Assembly (NCBI RefSeq): GCF_000002985.6 | Contig: NC_003279.8 | Span: 5,642,001 to 5,706,000 of the forward strand | Source of the DNA: Caenorhabditis elegans | Taxonomy: Eukaryota > Nematoda > Chromadorea > Rhabditida > Rhabditidae | Direction of reading: 5' to 3' | DNA: 64,000 bases | Part shown: in pieces, positions 47,301 to 60,157 of the stretch | Layout: each line of letters begins with the position of its first letter | Numbering within the stretch: the first letter of the stretch is position 1 | Program-made: the position numbers and the translations under genes | The notes under the pieces: generated by a model | What the model saw: only the letters and a program-made list of their open reading frames with translations | Database searches by the model: none | What the model was told of the DNA's origin: nothing

Positions 47301-49440
47301 TGACGGTGAATATTGAAAAATCTAATTTTTTTTAAAAACTATTATAAGTGTATTGACACTGAACATCAATTTAAATCGAAAAAATTTTAAACCGAACAAA
47401 TAGTTGTAAAAAAACTCACATTCTAGAAGATGTCCGTTCACTGAGCAACACACCATCACGTTTCCATTCAATTCGGACATCGTGTACAAGTCTCTCATGA
47501 GCCAGAACATAACTACATTCTAATAAATGAGACGATGATTCCATAACAGTCACATTCCGTCGTGGTTCCATTACGAATTGAAAGCCAAGATTCCGAGCAT
47601 CTGAAAATAAGGTTTTATAAAGGATTTCCTTCAGAAAGTCATTCGTATTGTTTTTTTTATCGAGAATCTTATGACCATTTATATTCCGAGAAAGGTTTAC
47701 GAAACGTATACTATTATAATAATAACCATTCATTTTTCTTCCTCAGTCATTATTCCATACGTTCTCACATGCTCGATAAATTCTTTTGTGATACATGCGG
47801 CATCGTAGAACCTTTATTTTATGAATTCACGGAAAAAAATGCAGTTAAAAACCGAAAAAGTCCTTATCAATTGGGGAATACTGTAAAATGCCACTTATCG
47901 CGTCTAATTTTTTTGTTGATATTTTTCTGTACCTTACTAGTTAAACTAAATTATCCTTATTTTTTTCCAGAATTAAAACATATTTTCACAACTGATTTAT
48001 TATTTTGTAGCTTTCTCAGTCTTCAACCTTGACCATTCCGAAATAACAATAAACCCAAAGCGTCCTTCTTTCTCTTCCGCCGCTCAAAAATTGGAGCCAA
48101 TTAGTTCACATTTTCGTAAATGTTTAGAAACAGAACTTTGCTACTCATCAATAAGAAATCATCATCATTTAAATGATGAATGAATGTATTCCCGGAGCAT
48201 TATGCAATCAAGGGAACACCATCAACTGAAGACCCGTGTCCCTCATATTGCCTCATCCATCAATTGAAATCGAAAGGGGATGGAAGAGAAAGATTTGTGT
48301 GGTGGAAGCTAAAGAAGATGATGGCATTTCGTTTTGTGTGTGTGTGTTTGTGTCACAATTCATTCCAAGAGTAAGAAGAAAAGAGAGAGAGAAGACTTCA
48401 TGTGGAACCATTGGGACCCACACACACAATAATGAAATGAACGAATCTGGTGGATTTTGTGTAGAGATTACAATCTTTCGAACATCAAACGCCTAGAGAA
48501 TCTGGGGAATTGAGCTATCCACTTTTGGTTTGTAGTGAAAAATGCTACAATTTGGCGTCAAGTTTTCTTTAAAGGTGGTACCCACCGTGGGGTAGTGAAA
48601 TAAGGCCCCGAGTGACGGAATGAGGCTTCTCAAAAGCGGAGTCAAAATTAACTAAAATTTTAATTTTTCCCTAAACCGCCATAATTTAGAAAACGTTCAA
48701 GATGTCTCTCTTCTGGGGACAAAAAAATCGCTGCTCCATCTTTAAGGTGTGAAGGAACTAAAAGATTGCTGAACAACTCTGCTAGATCGGAACTCGAAAA
48801 TTGAGAATAATTTTGAAAGAAGGTTTTTTCAAAGTAAAACCATTAATTCGACGATAAACTAAGTGTTTTATAGGTAAGAGTATTAAAAAAAACGTAACTT
48901 TTCTTGGATTTGTATTATTTTTATGGAGTCAATTTTTTTTAAAAATAGCCACAAGGTAGTTCAGTGCCAAGTATTGACTTTAAGATGATTTTTATTTATA
49001 TTTTTCTATTTTCAAAATTCCATTCTTGAATCGATAAATTATGTTGCCGGTGACTGACACCTTGACAGAATGCCAGATGGTCATCTTCCTTCCCCCATTT
49101 TAATATATTTTTGAATTCAAATGTGAAAAACTCTCACCATTATCAATCGATCGACGATGATGTTTCCGTGTTGTGGCATGAGTAGATGACAGATAAACTG
49201 TCAGAATTATAAGAATGAAACCTGAAAATTATAAATAGTAATGAAGTTTTATTTAATTTCCTTTTGTTTTCTTTCAGAGGTTCGGGTTTAGATACTTCGT
49301 TTACTACGAAATTATAGGATTTTAATTTTATTTGTATCAACACAAAAGTGATAACAACAATATTTAAAACTTTTCCACGGAGAAATTATTAAAATTGATA
49401 AGATAAAAAGATGGAACTCACCGAAATGTCGCAAAATCAT
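38366..49440 (-). CDS. unc-40: UNC-40, netrin receptor of the DCC/neogenin family
   Basis: Neuronal and muscle receptor for UNC-6/netrin; guides axons and migrating cells. Exons 5' to 3': 49422-49440, 49138-49221, 47420-47600, 45120-45348, 44981-45041, 44573-44713, 43877-44327, 43676-43785, 42891-43211, 42678-42841, 42265-42623, 40855-41822, 40423-40806, 40284-40373, [39876-40130], 39347-39447, 38821-39291, 38366-38479. With the bracketed exon the frame gives 1500 residues; without it 1415, the length I remember for UNC-40. A signal peptide ([16 protein letters not shown]) leads into four Ig domains (exons 3-8; for example GTYQCAV, GTYRCTV, GLYTCRA, AIYQCIA). Six fibronectin III domains follow (exons 9-12), then a transmembrane span at about 1083-1107 ([20 protein letters not shown]). 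The cytoplasmic tail is rich in Gly and Pro and ends in a P3-like helix ([20 protein letters not shown]). Two large introns (45349-47419, 47601-49137) sit among the first Ig exons. Confidence 0.95.
39876..40130 (-). other. unc-40: Candidate cassette exon of unc-40 (85 codons)
   Basis: Open on the minus strand, with an acceptor TTCATACCAG at 40131-40140 and a donor G|GTACAC at 39876/39875. It enters and leaves in phase 1, so including or skipping it keeps the tail in frame. The encoded segment is Gly/Pro/Arg-rich then acidic ([66 protein letters not shown]). It is GC-rich compared with the flanking introns. The donor is weaker than the GTAAGT-like donors of neighbouring exons, as expected for a regulated exon. 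Confidence 0.65.
45349..47419 (-). other. unc-40: Large unc-40 intron (2.07 kb)
   Basis: Lies between the exons encoding the first Ig domain. It contains a 67-bp hairpin (46628-46694) and a CG-containing stretch near 45710-45735. Its open frames on either strand (for example 45678-46022 plus, 46492-46779 minus) lack domains and splice-consistent partners. I see no nested gene; intronic enhancers are possible. Confidence 0.5.
46628..46694. ncRNA. Candidate pre-miRNA-like hairpin in an unc-40 intron
   Basis: The 5' arm, 46628-46648 (GTGTCCTTCCTATGCACATA then T), pairs with 46675-46694 (ATATGTGCATAGAAAGACAC). This gives about 19 base pairs with one bulged C and one C-A mismatch around a 26-base loop. 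The overall size (67 nt) and arm length suit a miRNA precursor. No conservation or expression evidence is available here, so it could equally be a chance or repeat-derived hairpin. Confidence 0.35.
47601..49137 (-). other. unc-40: Large unc-40 intron (1.54 kb) with GT microsatellite
   Basis: Between the signal-peptide exon and the first Ig exon. It contains a GTGTGTGTGTGTTTGTGT run (about 48335-48353), a CCCACACACACA run (about 48417-48428) and a GC-richer patch at 48577-48650. No coding exon is recognised. Confidence 0.5.
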
Positions 49441-50265
49441 TTCTACTGAATGAATTAAATAACTTCTGTCGAATTATCGCATTCTATTGGTGATGCAGAG
49501 GGTCTGAAATAAATAATGTTTTTATTTACCTTTGGATTTTTTGAACACATTTTTTGAACACAGAAAAAAAGATGGAAAAGAGGTCGTTAAAAATAATTTT
49601 GAATAGAAAATAAATATATTTAACGGAAAAAGAGTCAAAAACAGGGTCGAACGTCGTCAAAAGAGCTCCAGAAGTGTCCAGCTGAAGGGGTGTGGCCTTG
49701 TGGAATGGACACTCTCTCGTTTCTCTGCACCCTCTTCATGTTGTTAATGGAAGGATAACTGTCTGCACTCTAACCTCTCAAATGTCGTTGAAAGCGTCGC
49801 GTATGCGTCGCGTGTGCGCACTCGAAAATTTCTTTTTAATCGTCTTCGCGCCATTTGCGATTTTAAATTCCTTTATTGATTTTTAATGTAATTTACACTT
49901 CTTTCCTTCGAAAATTCAATGTTGGTAAAAGGTTTTTTGCCTTAAAAATATATCAAGTTTAATGCTTAATGCTGCGTTTACTGGCGCGGCCTAAATTTAA
50001 ACATTTACGATTTTGAATGATTTCTGTAGTTTTGACCTGTGTTATCGATCAATAATTCGGAATTTTTACCAAAACATATTAGGTGCATTTGTCATGTTCT
50101 TTTGGTACTTCCAGTAGTTCATTTAGGCGTTTCAAAAGTATTTCGAAAAGTGTCGTTTTTGAAGAATTTTATTTTATCGAGAATTTCTGACACGGCGCAG
50201 AAAAATTTCTTCAGTCTCTCTCAGCTTTAGTCTCAATTACGAAACAACTTTTTTCTATTTCAGAA
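49441..50265. promoter_or_regulatory. Divergent promoter region between unc-40 and npp-7
   Basis: 825 bp between the two start codons. On the unc-40 side an ATTTCAG acceptor (about 49504-49510, minus strand) suggests a 5' UTR splice or SL1 site. A CpG-rich segment (49793-49822, with GCGTCGCGTATGCGTCGCGT) is unusual for this genome. The npp-7 side ends in TATTTCAG two bases before the ATG. Confidence 0.5.
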
Positions 50266-53200
50266 ATGTCCGATAAATCCGGAGGGTTTTTCTCATCGGT
50301 TGGCCGCTTCTTTTCTGTTGGAGCTAGTGCCACTAAAAGCAAAGACGGCGATAAGTCGAATGATGAAGGTACATCCAATTCGTCTTCAAAATCGTCTCCT
50401 TCTGCGTCTCCAGCATTGAAAAATATATTATCCGTAGATAATGAAGCTAAAATAGCTTCAGGTAAGTTTAATCACATTGACTTTCATATCAGTACATGGC
50501 ACTAGAATTTCAACTCATTATTTTTTAAATTCCAGATGAAACTTCAGTGAATACCTCACAAAACCATCGCATCGGATCACGTCTTCGATACCTCAGTCCG
50601 ACTGCATTGGATCGGCGTACGAGTGCATCCAATGGCTTAGAGATCGATGTGGACGCTGTTCCAGATATTTTCTTCAGCACTCCTGCGGTTTCCACGGTAA
50701 ATTTTTAAAGTTGTCTTTTTATTAATGTGTTTTCACAGAAAAATTAGATTAAACCTGTTGATAAATGCTATCGAAATATTTTTTTCCAGAATCGCAAACG
50801 TCAACTGACAGAGCTCGACAAGCAGATTCTACCACAATCGTTTCGAAGTGAGAGTGTGAAACGAAGTCGATTCCTGAACAGATCATTACTGGAACCAACT
50901 CTTAATAGTTCAATGAATAATGAGAGGAAAATGGATATGACTTGGTGTGGAGAGTTAACTGCTAATCATTCTCCTGCTTCATCTATCACAAATTTCTCAC
51001 TTTTGAGCCGACGAAGTGGAGCAACTACCAACGGGTCATTAAGTACAAGAACTCAAGAAATTTTCAAAAAGCTTGAAGGTGCAAATACACCCGCGAAAGA
51101 AGTTCAGAGAATGTCAATGCTTCGAGCTGGCATTGCTCGACCAGAAAAATGGGGATCGTTTAGCGAGAGCAAGGTTCCAAATGGTTCAGCAACTGGCACA
51201 CCACCACCTCCATTGAAAAAAGCTGGAGACGCAATTCCATCTCGTATACAGCTCATATCAAAGACTATGGGAATGTCCGCTCGACGTGCTCCTTATTGGA
51301 CGGATTTAACTAGGAAAAGAACATCGTCGAAAAATGGAGACACTGGATCTTCTGATTCAATGAAATCATTGAACGGAAACTTTGCGACTGCAGAGGTAAC
51401 CTGGATTTTAAACACTTGAAAAAAAATGATACAAGAATTATGAAAAAGTTTTTCTGGTCAAATTTTCTAAAATTAGACACGAGATTATCACAGTCTAGTA
51501 TTTATTTTTAAACGTTTCATTGGGAAATTTTCAGAAATTATAACAAACTTAAAATTATGATAATTAAATTATTCGACTTTATCTTAACTTTTTTAAATTT
51601 CAGCTGAGCTCCTTGTTTTCACTGGACTTACCAGCTCCAAAGAAGACAGCATCAACTGCATCCACGACCACCATAAACTCGTCAAATAGTCGAAAACAAC
51701 ATGCCTCAATTATGAAGGGACCTGATGGGAAACCAGTTAGTAGAAATACGTTCAAACTCTCTGATGACATTGAAGAAGTTGATGAGGATTCACAGAAACT
51801 TCCACCAATTCCAACAACAACTCTGCAGAATCCACAACCTCTGAAATTGGCGCCAGAATATGCACCCAAGCGCGGGTTTTTGGACGATCTCGCGTTCTCA
51901 TTCACAGCTCCAGTTGATTTAGTTACTGCTGTTGGAACTGCAAAAACCGCAAGTACGGCAAGCTCACATAAAGCATCCGAGTCCAGCAGTGAGAGCAATG
52001 CAGAATCGACAGAAAAGCAAACATCTGAAAGCAGTGGAAACGAATCAGATTCCGAAGAATCAGAAGACTCAGAAGTAGACGTCGGTGAGGAGAATGGTAG
52101 TGAAGTGAAAGAGTCGCGACCACAAACTTCCGCTGACACTATCTCATCTGCCGGAGGATCCAATCAGAGTTCAAAGGATTCGTCTCCAAAAGTTGCCAAA
52201 GATGCAGAACCAGTTGTGGTTGCTCCAGCTCCAGTGGTCGATGCTGGTTCTAAAAAATGGGAATGTCAATCGTGTTTCTGTAGTTGGGATTCTACGGTAA
52301 GAAATTTTGATGTTGATACGAGAAAACTCTAAACTGGGTCTACTATGTTTTACTTAAAATTAATAACAAAATTTAGTCTACAGTTTTCGTGGGTTTAGGA
52401 AAGCGTGCGCGAAATGTTCCATTTTTTCAACTAAAATAATTGAAGTCGTCACGAGTCTCGCTGAAAAGTACATCATGTGTCTTTAGAGCATAGTCTCACA
52501 TTTTCAGAAAATTGTCAAGTATAAAAATTCATCGGAAAAGAAACTAAGAAATTGACAAATAATTTGTTTTCAGCTATCGGAATGTGGGGCATGTGGGGAA
52601 GCACGTCCAGGAGGATCTGGTACTGGTCCAAAAAGTCAACCAAAACCTTCCGAAAAGCAGCTTGTATCAAATCTCAGTAGTTTCGCATCGAATACACCAA
52701 GTACTGTCAAGTTCGGATTTGGATCAGGTGCTTCAACGACAACAACTATTGCATCGACAACTTCAAACACAATTCCATTCGGAAGCGGTTCTTCAGTGGC
52801 ACCACTTTTTGGAGCCCCCAAGACAACTGCTCCACCACCAACAACTGTTCCTGCCACAATTCCAGTAGCCCCTACTACTATCGCATCTGCTCCTGTTGCT
52901 GCTGTAACTTCATCCTCCAATGGTACACGTGTTGATTGGGAGTGCCCTGATTGTATGGTTAGCAATAAGGCCAGTGATGATAAATGCCCATGTTGCTCAC
53001 ATGTCAAATATGCATCTGCTGAAGCATCTTCGAATGTTTTTGGTAATCGGGCCTTCAAACCACTTTCTTCCACAGGGTCTACTATTTCATTCGGAGTTGG
53101 TGGAAGTACAGCAACCACCCAACCAAGCGCATTTGCATTTGGACTGTCAAAGACAACAGAAGTTGCGCCAACTTCTACTCCAGCCTTTGGGCTTTCGGCG

Positions 53201-54688
53201 AAACCAGCTGTTTCATCAGCCCCAGTCGAGAAACCATCTGCACCAGAAGTTCCCAAAACAGCTGGATCTCTTTTCGGAAATATCGCCAAACCTGCCGATT
53301 CAGCTACCACAAGTTTCTTGGCTCCAGGTGCTGCATCGTCTACAAGTTCTTTGGCGCCAACGGCGGGATCATCATTGTTTGGTGGTTCAACTGGATCTAT
53401 CTTCAATTTAAACAAAACCAACACGACAGAGACTGCGAAGCCAGGCCTATTCGGATCGATCTTAGATAAGGAAACACATGTCACAACAACTCCTGTCTCT
53501 GTTGCTCTTCCATCATCTACAGATTCGACTCAATCAAAATCCGCTATTCCAACAATTGCTCCAACCATGTCATTGTTTGGAAACTCATCTACTGGATCAT
53601 TCGGTGGATCATCAATGTTCGGCAATTCCAAAACGGAACTTCCAAAGATTTCTTCTACGCTTTCGTTCGGAAATCCAACGACTGCTGCAGCACCAGTGTC
53701 CACAGCTACCGCAGAAGCTGTAAAAACTAATGTCTTCGGAAGCAACTCGGCATCAGCATCAACCAGCCTTTTCGGTGCAGGATCCTCGTCCACAGCAACT
53801 AATCTGTTTACAACAAAGCCTGCTGATTCGACAACTTCTTCGATTTTCGGAAAGCCGATTTCATTTGGAGACGATTCAGGAACAACCACTACTGACGGGG
53901 CACCAGCAAAGCGTGGATTGTTCTCATCCGACTCACAGAAGCTTCAGTTCGGCGGCCAGCAAAAAGTTGAGATGCCAAAGTTTACTGGTTTTGGAAACCC
54001 TGCCTCTACTGCCTCAACCACAAGTGGATCACTCTTTGGCGGTGCTTCTACAAATCCACCAATGTTCGGAGGGCCTTCATCCTCAAGCATTCCCGCATTT
54101 TCGACATCAAACTCTTCAAGCACTTCAGGTTTTCCTAGCTCTACAGCGACCCCATTCGGAAACGCCGGGACAACATCAACCTCTGGAGTGTTTGGTGCAT
54201 TTGGAAACAAGCCATCACAACCAGGATTGTCTTCTAGCTCATCTACGAACTCGTTGTTCGGTCAAGCACCTGCTGATTCCTCTAAGTAAGCTTCAACATT
54301 TTTTGGTTACTAGAAAACAATTATTATTTTCAGCCCGTTCGGTGGCACGTCCAATAATGGCTTCAACTTTGGTGCATCTAGCAGCACAACCGGCGCCACT
54401 GCAGGAGGCGGAGGAGTTTTCCAGTTTGGAAATGCTGCCACCTCAGCTCCAGCTCCGACTGCTGCTCCAGGAGGTGGAGCGTTCCAGTTTGGTGGTAACA
54501 TGTCAGTTCCACAAGCTCCAGCACCTGGTGGAATGGAAAACGCCTTTTCTTATCAGTAAGTTTCTCTTCCAACTTTAACCAATTAATTCAAAAGTACATA
54601 AGTATTAATTGTTATTATTTGCAGAGCTCCGAGTGGTGTCGGCGCCCGAAAAATGGCAATGGCTCGACGCCGTAACATGAGAAAGTAA
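50266..54688 (+). CDS. npp-7: Nucleoporin NPP-7, Nup153 homologue
   Basis: Nuclear basket component that binds transport receptors and chromatin. Seven exons (50266-50461, 50536-50696, 50790-51395, 51604-52296, 52574-54285, 54334-54555, 54625-54688) give 1217 residues. The N-terminus begins SGGFFSSVGRFFSVG. The middle holds two RanBP2-type zinc fingers. The first is WECQSCFCSW at 540-549 with its second Cys pair at C556 and C559, split by the exon 4/5 junction. The second is WECPDCMVSN at 674-683, with C676, C679, C690 and C693. From about residue 600 on there are many FG-type repeats (SLFGN, SMFGNS, SIFGKP, FQFGGN) in Ser/Thr-rich linkers, and the C-terminus is basic (RKMAMARRRNMRK). Ser/Ala-rich codon use in exon 5 produces long antisense open frames, which are not genes. 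Confidence 0.94.
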
Positions 54689-57600
54689 TGGAAAAGTTGT
54701 TAATCGACATTCGTCATTTAATCTAGATTATTAGAAATATATTTTGTTGCAATCATACCATTTTTGTTGTTCCCTCTTTCCTTATTGCCCTTAATTAATT
54801 GTATGTTTGTTGTGAAGTAGAGAAGAGGAACTGTACAAAACATATCCGTTTTCCCATTTTAAATTTCGCCTCATGTTTATCAAAATTTATTTTCTTTTCC
54901 TCGAAACGTTTTTTGGAGTGTCCCCTTCTCTCCACAACAGTCCTCTACATAAAACCCTAGTTATCTTTCTATCCTCATTCCCTTTTTCCCCGGTAGTATT
55001 TGTCCCCCGTTCTATATTTAAAAATTATCTACATCTATTAACCCCTCCTCCCATATATACCCATATGTCTCCTATCAAATGATTCTTCCCATTCAAAAGT
55101 CTTTAAAAACTGTTATATTCAAAATATAATTCAAATTATTCAAAATTACCATCGGGTTAATACACTTTTCGCTGTGACTGATTTCAAAAATGTTTAGATT
55201 ACCCGTTATTTTGTTTTCTTTTTTAGACAGCCCCCCCACACATTTCCATTTAATTTTGCTCAAATTCCGAAACACAACTTTCAAGTTTTCAACACCGAGC
55301 CTTTTGAGTTCTAGCTAGAGCTACTTCCCCTTTGTTTTCATTTGAATGTTTTCTTTCCGATTTTTTTTTTCAAGAATTAATTTTTAATGGGAAATCTAAT
55401 TATATCTATTGTTGTTGTGACCACTCCCACCATTTAAAACCCACCACTTGTCTCGTTATGGTATTTCCTAGGTTGGAATCAATAAAGGTGTGAAAATAAA
55501 ACAAAATTTGAAATGATTGGCTGCACGTCCTGTGTCTCTAGATTAGTACAGAACCTCCTCCCACCTCAATTCAAAAGTAAACAATAAAATTACTTACTTT
55601 TTCCACCAACTCTTGGTAAATATGAGTAGGTTATCGATTTTAAGTAGGTAGATAGATAGCTAAATATAAAAAAAAGACGATGACTATTACTAACGATGTT
55701 GTAGGAAACAAAAAAGAGATGAAATGAGACCTTGGTCGATTTTCATTTATTCTTCAATTTATCTCCCTCTTTACCGGGGGTCTCTAATTCTTCTTATCTC
55801 CGAATGGCTTAATCATATTTGTCGGTAGAGGAATTTATCAGTATGATGACTCGAAGTTATGTTCCCCCAATTGAGGCACTGATGTTCAAAAACACAAGCT
55901 CAAAATTGTATCACAATAGTAACAAATACGTGCTACCATAACATTTTCTATCTAGGCGAGACCCATTCGAATAAATTAGTGCGTTTTTGAGTACGAGATG
56001 TACATCAGGAAATTGCTTAATTTTGAATTAGAAGGCATAGATTTGTTGATGAAAAGAGATTTATAAAATCTCAATAAGTTTTTTTCGCTGGTAAGAATTA
56101 TTTTTGCCGTCTTCACAGACGTTCTAAATAATGTTGAGGTTATGATCTGGAAATATTCCTGAATGATTTCATGAAAGACAAACATTTTAAAAAGAGGCTT
56201 CAAATAATCTGAACAATAACTTCAAAGTTTTGAACAACGGTAGGAGGTACTGTAGATGCGTTAAGATGTATTAATATTTGCAGGTTGCTCAGAGTTTCTG
56301 ATGTTTTCTAAACAAAGAAAGTTTAATGTAGAATTTTAGACAGATTTCTTTTAAAAGTCATGGCAAAGCTAATAATTTGCTTGAAACATTAAAAAAGTTG
56401 TAAACCACAAAATGATAACTAACTTGAAAATTCAAAGCATTAAAAAATTCTAAAAAGTTTCTGAATTACCAGCATACACTTTAGTTGTAGTTTTGGCAAA
56501 TTGCCAAATTGTCGCAATATTTTTTAGAAGTTTTACTATGAGTTTTGATTTTTCTACTTGAATTTTAAAAATCTTAAACTACTGACATGTTTATTTGTGT
56601 AATTGGCAATTACGGAAATTGAAAATTTTGGCAAACAAACGTTTTTAATGTTCATCAAACTGTGATTTCAAAGTTTTTGTTGTAAATTTTCAAATTTCAA
56701 TGTTAAAGTGGCGAAATTGGGCGAAAATGGAAATTTTCGGCAAATTGGCAATAATTTGTTAAATTAAATTTACCAAAAATCAATTTGCCAAACATCAATA
56801 GCCAAGACTTCCTAGTTGAAACAAATTGTCAAGTCTATAGACTCAAAACTATTTCAAAAGTTGCCAGATACTGATGTTTGCAGATATTGTAAGTGACATC
56901 TATATTGAAGTTGTAGTTAATTTCAATGATTACTAGAATCACGTGTCTAGTTGTTTAGTTCTTAAAAATAAGAAATTCGATGATGTTTTGAATGTGTTAT
57001 TGGCCAAACATCCGTGCGTTTCTTCTTCTTTCAATCTCGCACGCAAATTCATCAAATAAGGGGGTTCCTCTGTTTCTCTGCTAACCGAACTCTTCAATTT
57101 TCTTCGGAGACATGAACACGTCATTGCAAGACGCAGACATACAGAATGTTCTTGCCAAACTATCTGCGTCTTTCTCTTGTATGTACTCTCTCGTTTTGTT
57201 CCTTCTTTGGACGCCTGTCAGGTCATAGGGAAAGGCCAAGAGGAGGAGGAGGATGATGAAAAGAAGCCGAATTATCTATTTTTATTTTTATCCCAAAATC
57301 TACTTGATATCCAGATCAGTTTCATTTTCTTTATTTAGGACTAACATGTTCTTGTTTTTATTTCTTTTTTACACGTTTCCTTCAATTTTGGAAGTATGTC
57401 ACCATAAGTTATCTTAAATTTTTCTAAATTAAATTTTAAATGTAACATGGTTTTGGCAAAATTTTATTATAGAGCTTATAGGAAAAAATTTAGGCATCGA
57501 GATTATTTTATATTTTGAAAAAATTAAAAGTATTAACTGCATCGCATTTTTAACGGTTCAGTTAAAAATGCTACTAGAATCTCTGGGTAAGTTCTAAACT

Positions 57601-60157
57601 CCTATATGAAAACGTTAAAGGTAGATGTAGCAACAGTAGGAATGTTGCCTAAACTTGACAAAATAGCCGAATAACACAAAAAAAATAATTTTAAAATTCC
57701 AGACTGTCAGATTTTTGAAATTTTCAGCCGAAGTTCTGGTAAATGTCAAATTACGGGAAAAGGTCGGTTTTAAATATTTTTTGAGCAATTTTGATTGTTT
57801 GAACCTTTATAATGTTTAGGCACTATTAATTTATGCGTAATAATACTATAAAATTCGTAGAAAAAATTTATTGGCTAAAATTTAAACTTTATGATAGATG
57901 AAGTTGCAATTGTTTGACTGCAAACAAAACAATTCTGAAATTTTGTTGGAATGTTTTTCATTAATTTAGTTATTTTAGACAAATAGGACCGTTTCTAAAA
58001 ATTACCTCCCGAACTAGATTAGCTTTCTGAAACCTTTCAAATTGTGATAGGTTTTTAGAATTCATTCCGTTTTGAAACAAAGTTTCTCGCATTCGCTATC
58101 AATTTTCGGGGATTTTTTGTTTCAATGCTTCAATCATTCGTTTTCATCAATTCATTAAAAAACTTCAATCAATCGAGTTTTTAAATTAATTTTTTCTACA
58201 AATTTCCCACTTCCTCTTTATTAAAAAAAATGCATACATGATTTTCATGACATAGTTCATTTTAAAAAGAAAACATATTCCGAGAAAGAGCAGTTAGCGT
58301 GTTCCGGCAGAAAATTTTCATCGAAAACTCTAATTTTTATATTTTTATTCGATATTTTATGGTTTTCTTGGTATAACTCATTATGTACAAGTACTGTATC
58401 TTTCTAGGAAAAATGTATTATTTTTATTATTTTTTTTATTGCTTTTTCTGAACTTGTAATCCCCAGTCGCATTCCAATTTAGTTTTTGAAAAATAAATAG
58501 TTTAGACGCCCTCTATTCTCACAACATTATTCTTTTAGTTTTTTTTTTTTTTTGAAAGTTTCATATTTCATCGCACATCGGAAATTTGATTTTTTGAAAA
58601 ATCACCCCGACACAAGAAACTTTTGATGTTTTATTAAAATATTTTTGAAAAAGTTTTTTGTCTATTTTTATTCATGATTTTTTCGACACTTTCAATAGTA
58701 TTTCAAAAATGTATTTGGAAACTTATTTTTATAATTCAACGCGCCCCTTTTTTTATTTTAGAACTGAAATACTGATTTATCTGACATGTTAAAGAAAATT
58801 CCACAAAATTATCGATATAAATAAAATATTCTAGTCTGCGTCAATGAGCAGCTTCACTTGTTAAGTCGAAGCTAATTATCAATAATTAAATTAGAAGAGA
58901 GATAGAACCACAAGGGACCCATTCCATTTCAAATGGCTATTCCATTGCAAGCCAGTAACATAATTCAAATTTAAATAGTTAAATAGTTGTTAGCTATTTT
59001 AAGAGTTGTATAACTTGCACGGTAGGTAGGGAGTTCTTCAGGCGTTTGTGTCTAGTTCATGCCTACCTGCCTGAATTCCTCCATTCCATTCACAAGCGAA
59101 ACTTCTATCTATAAATCGATTTCGGATGTATTCATCATATTTAAAATGCTTCATCATGCGAGATTTTATTTCTTTCATGCTCATTCTCTCTCTCTCTCCA
59201 TATATTCATTTTTTCACTTTTGTGTCCCTTTTCGGGTGACGTATGCATAAGAAAAAGAGAAAAAAAGTGTAATTTTCTTTTTTTGAGAATCCGGATGAGT
59301 GTTTCTCTCTAAAGCGAAAACAGATAGAAAGAAAGGAAAAATAAGATTTATATTTAAATATTTTAAAATCTATCACAACCTTATTTACCCTTTAATTTGA
59401 TGTCTTGACTTCTCTGTTTTTTTTTGAGAATAGTTTCCAATGATTTCTCTCAAAATATATATGATTTATTGGATCTATAGAAAATCTGACTGCATTACTA
59501 AATAAATTTTTTGAAACTATAATTATGTAAATTGACTTTTACCCCTTCAGTGGATACACAATACAGTTGGTCATCAAGTAGAATAGTAATTGCTGAAAAG
59601 AAATAAGAAATCCATGTATCCGCCAAATGTCTTTCATTGTTTTCTTTTTCATCTCTCACACTCTCTTTAACATCATTCTTTACTTGTTTACTACTTCCTT
59701 CGTTTTACATCGTGTACTACGGGTAGAAGAGTACTAAAACCTCTTGGATATTAGCTAAATTTGGAACTTTTTGTTTTAAAAATATGTGATCTTCAAGATT
59801 ATCTTTCTTGTTTCATAATTTCAATTCGCGATGTACCGTCTAGGATATTCTCGGTACTTTATATCTTCTCTCTATTCTGGATTAAAATCATAATTAAATG
59901 GTAAAACTAACGAAAAAGTTCAAATTTACATTTTTTTCTTCCTACATTTATTTTTTCCCATATTTATTTTTGGCGGCATCTTTTAACAATAGTTCTATTT
60001 TCTCTTATCATTTCTAGTATTTATCAGTAAAATTTTTTGAATTTTTGAAATTTATTGAAGTCACCGTCAATCTCGCCACTTTTTGGTGAGGATTAACATT
60101 CTTCTTTTCTCAGATTCTTGTTACGATATTTCCAATTTATAAATTATATTTTCAGGT
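54689..60157. other. Gene-poor 5.5-kb interval between npp-7 and pamn-1
   Basis: The first about 810 bp are pyrimidine-rich and end in AATAAA at 55481 and 55495, the first such signals after the npp-7 stop, so npp-7 may have a long 3' UTR. The rest is AT-rich with many A/T runs. It includes an inverted pair AAGACGCAGA / TCTGCGTCTT at 57128-57172, a GGAGGAGGAGGA run near 57241-57252, a GGTAGGTAGGG / GCCTACCTGCC inverted pair (59021-59073) and a CT run at 59186-59197. No exon I can defend. It could hold the pamn-1 promoter, enhancers, or an unseen 5' non-coding exon. Confidence 0.5.

Noticed and set aside
52636..53484. Long minus-strand open frame (282 residues) opposite npp-7, with further long antisense and alternate-frame ORFs over 51600-54578
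   Set aside because: They are shadows of the Ser/Thr/Ala-rich npp-7 exons. Codon bias there removes stops in other frames, and no splice-consistent gene or domain results.
58530..58560. Long T runs and A/T-rich words in the pamn-1 upstream region as an origin or periodic A-tract signal
   Set aside because: Similar A/T runs occur throughout the non-coding DNA of this window. I could not distinguish them from background without computing periodicity.
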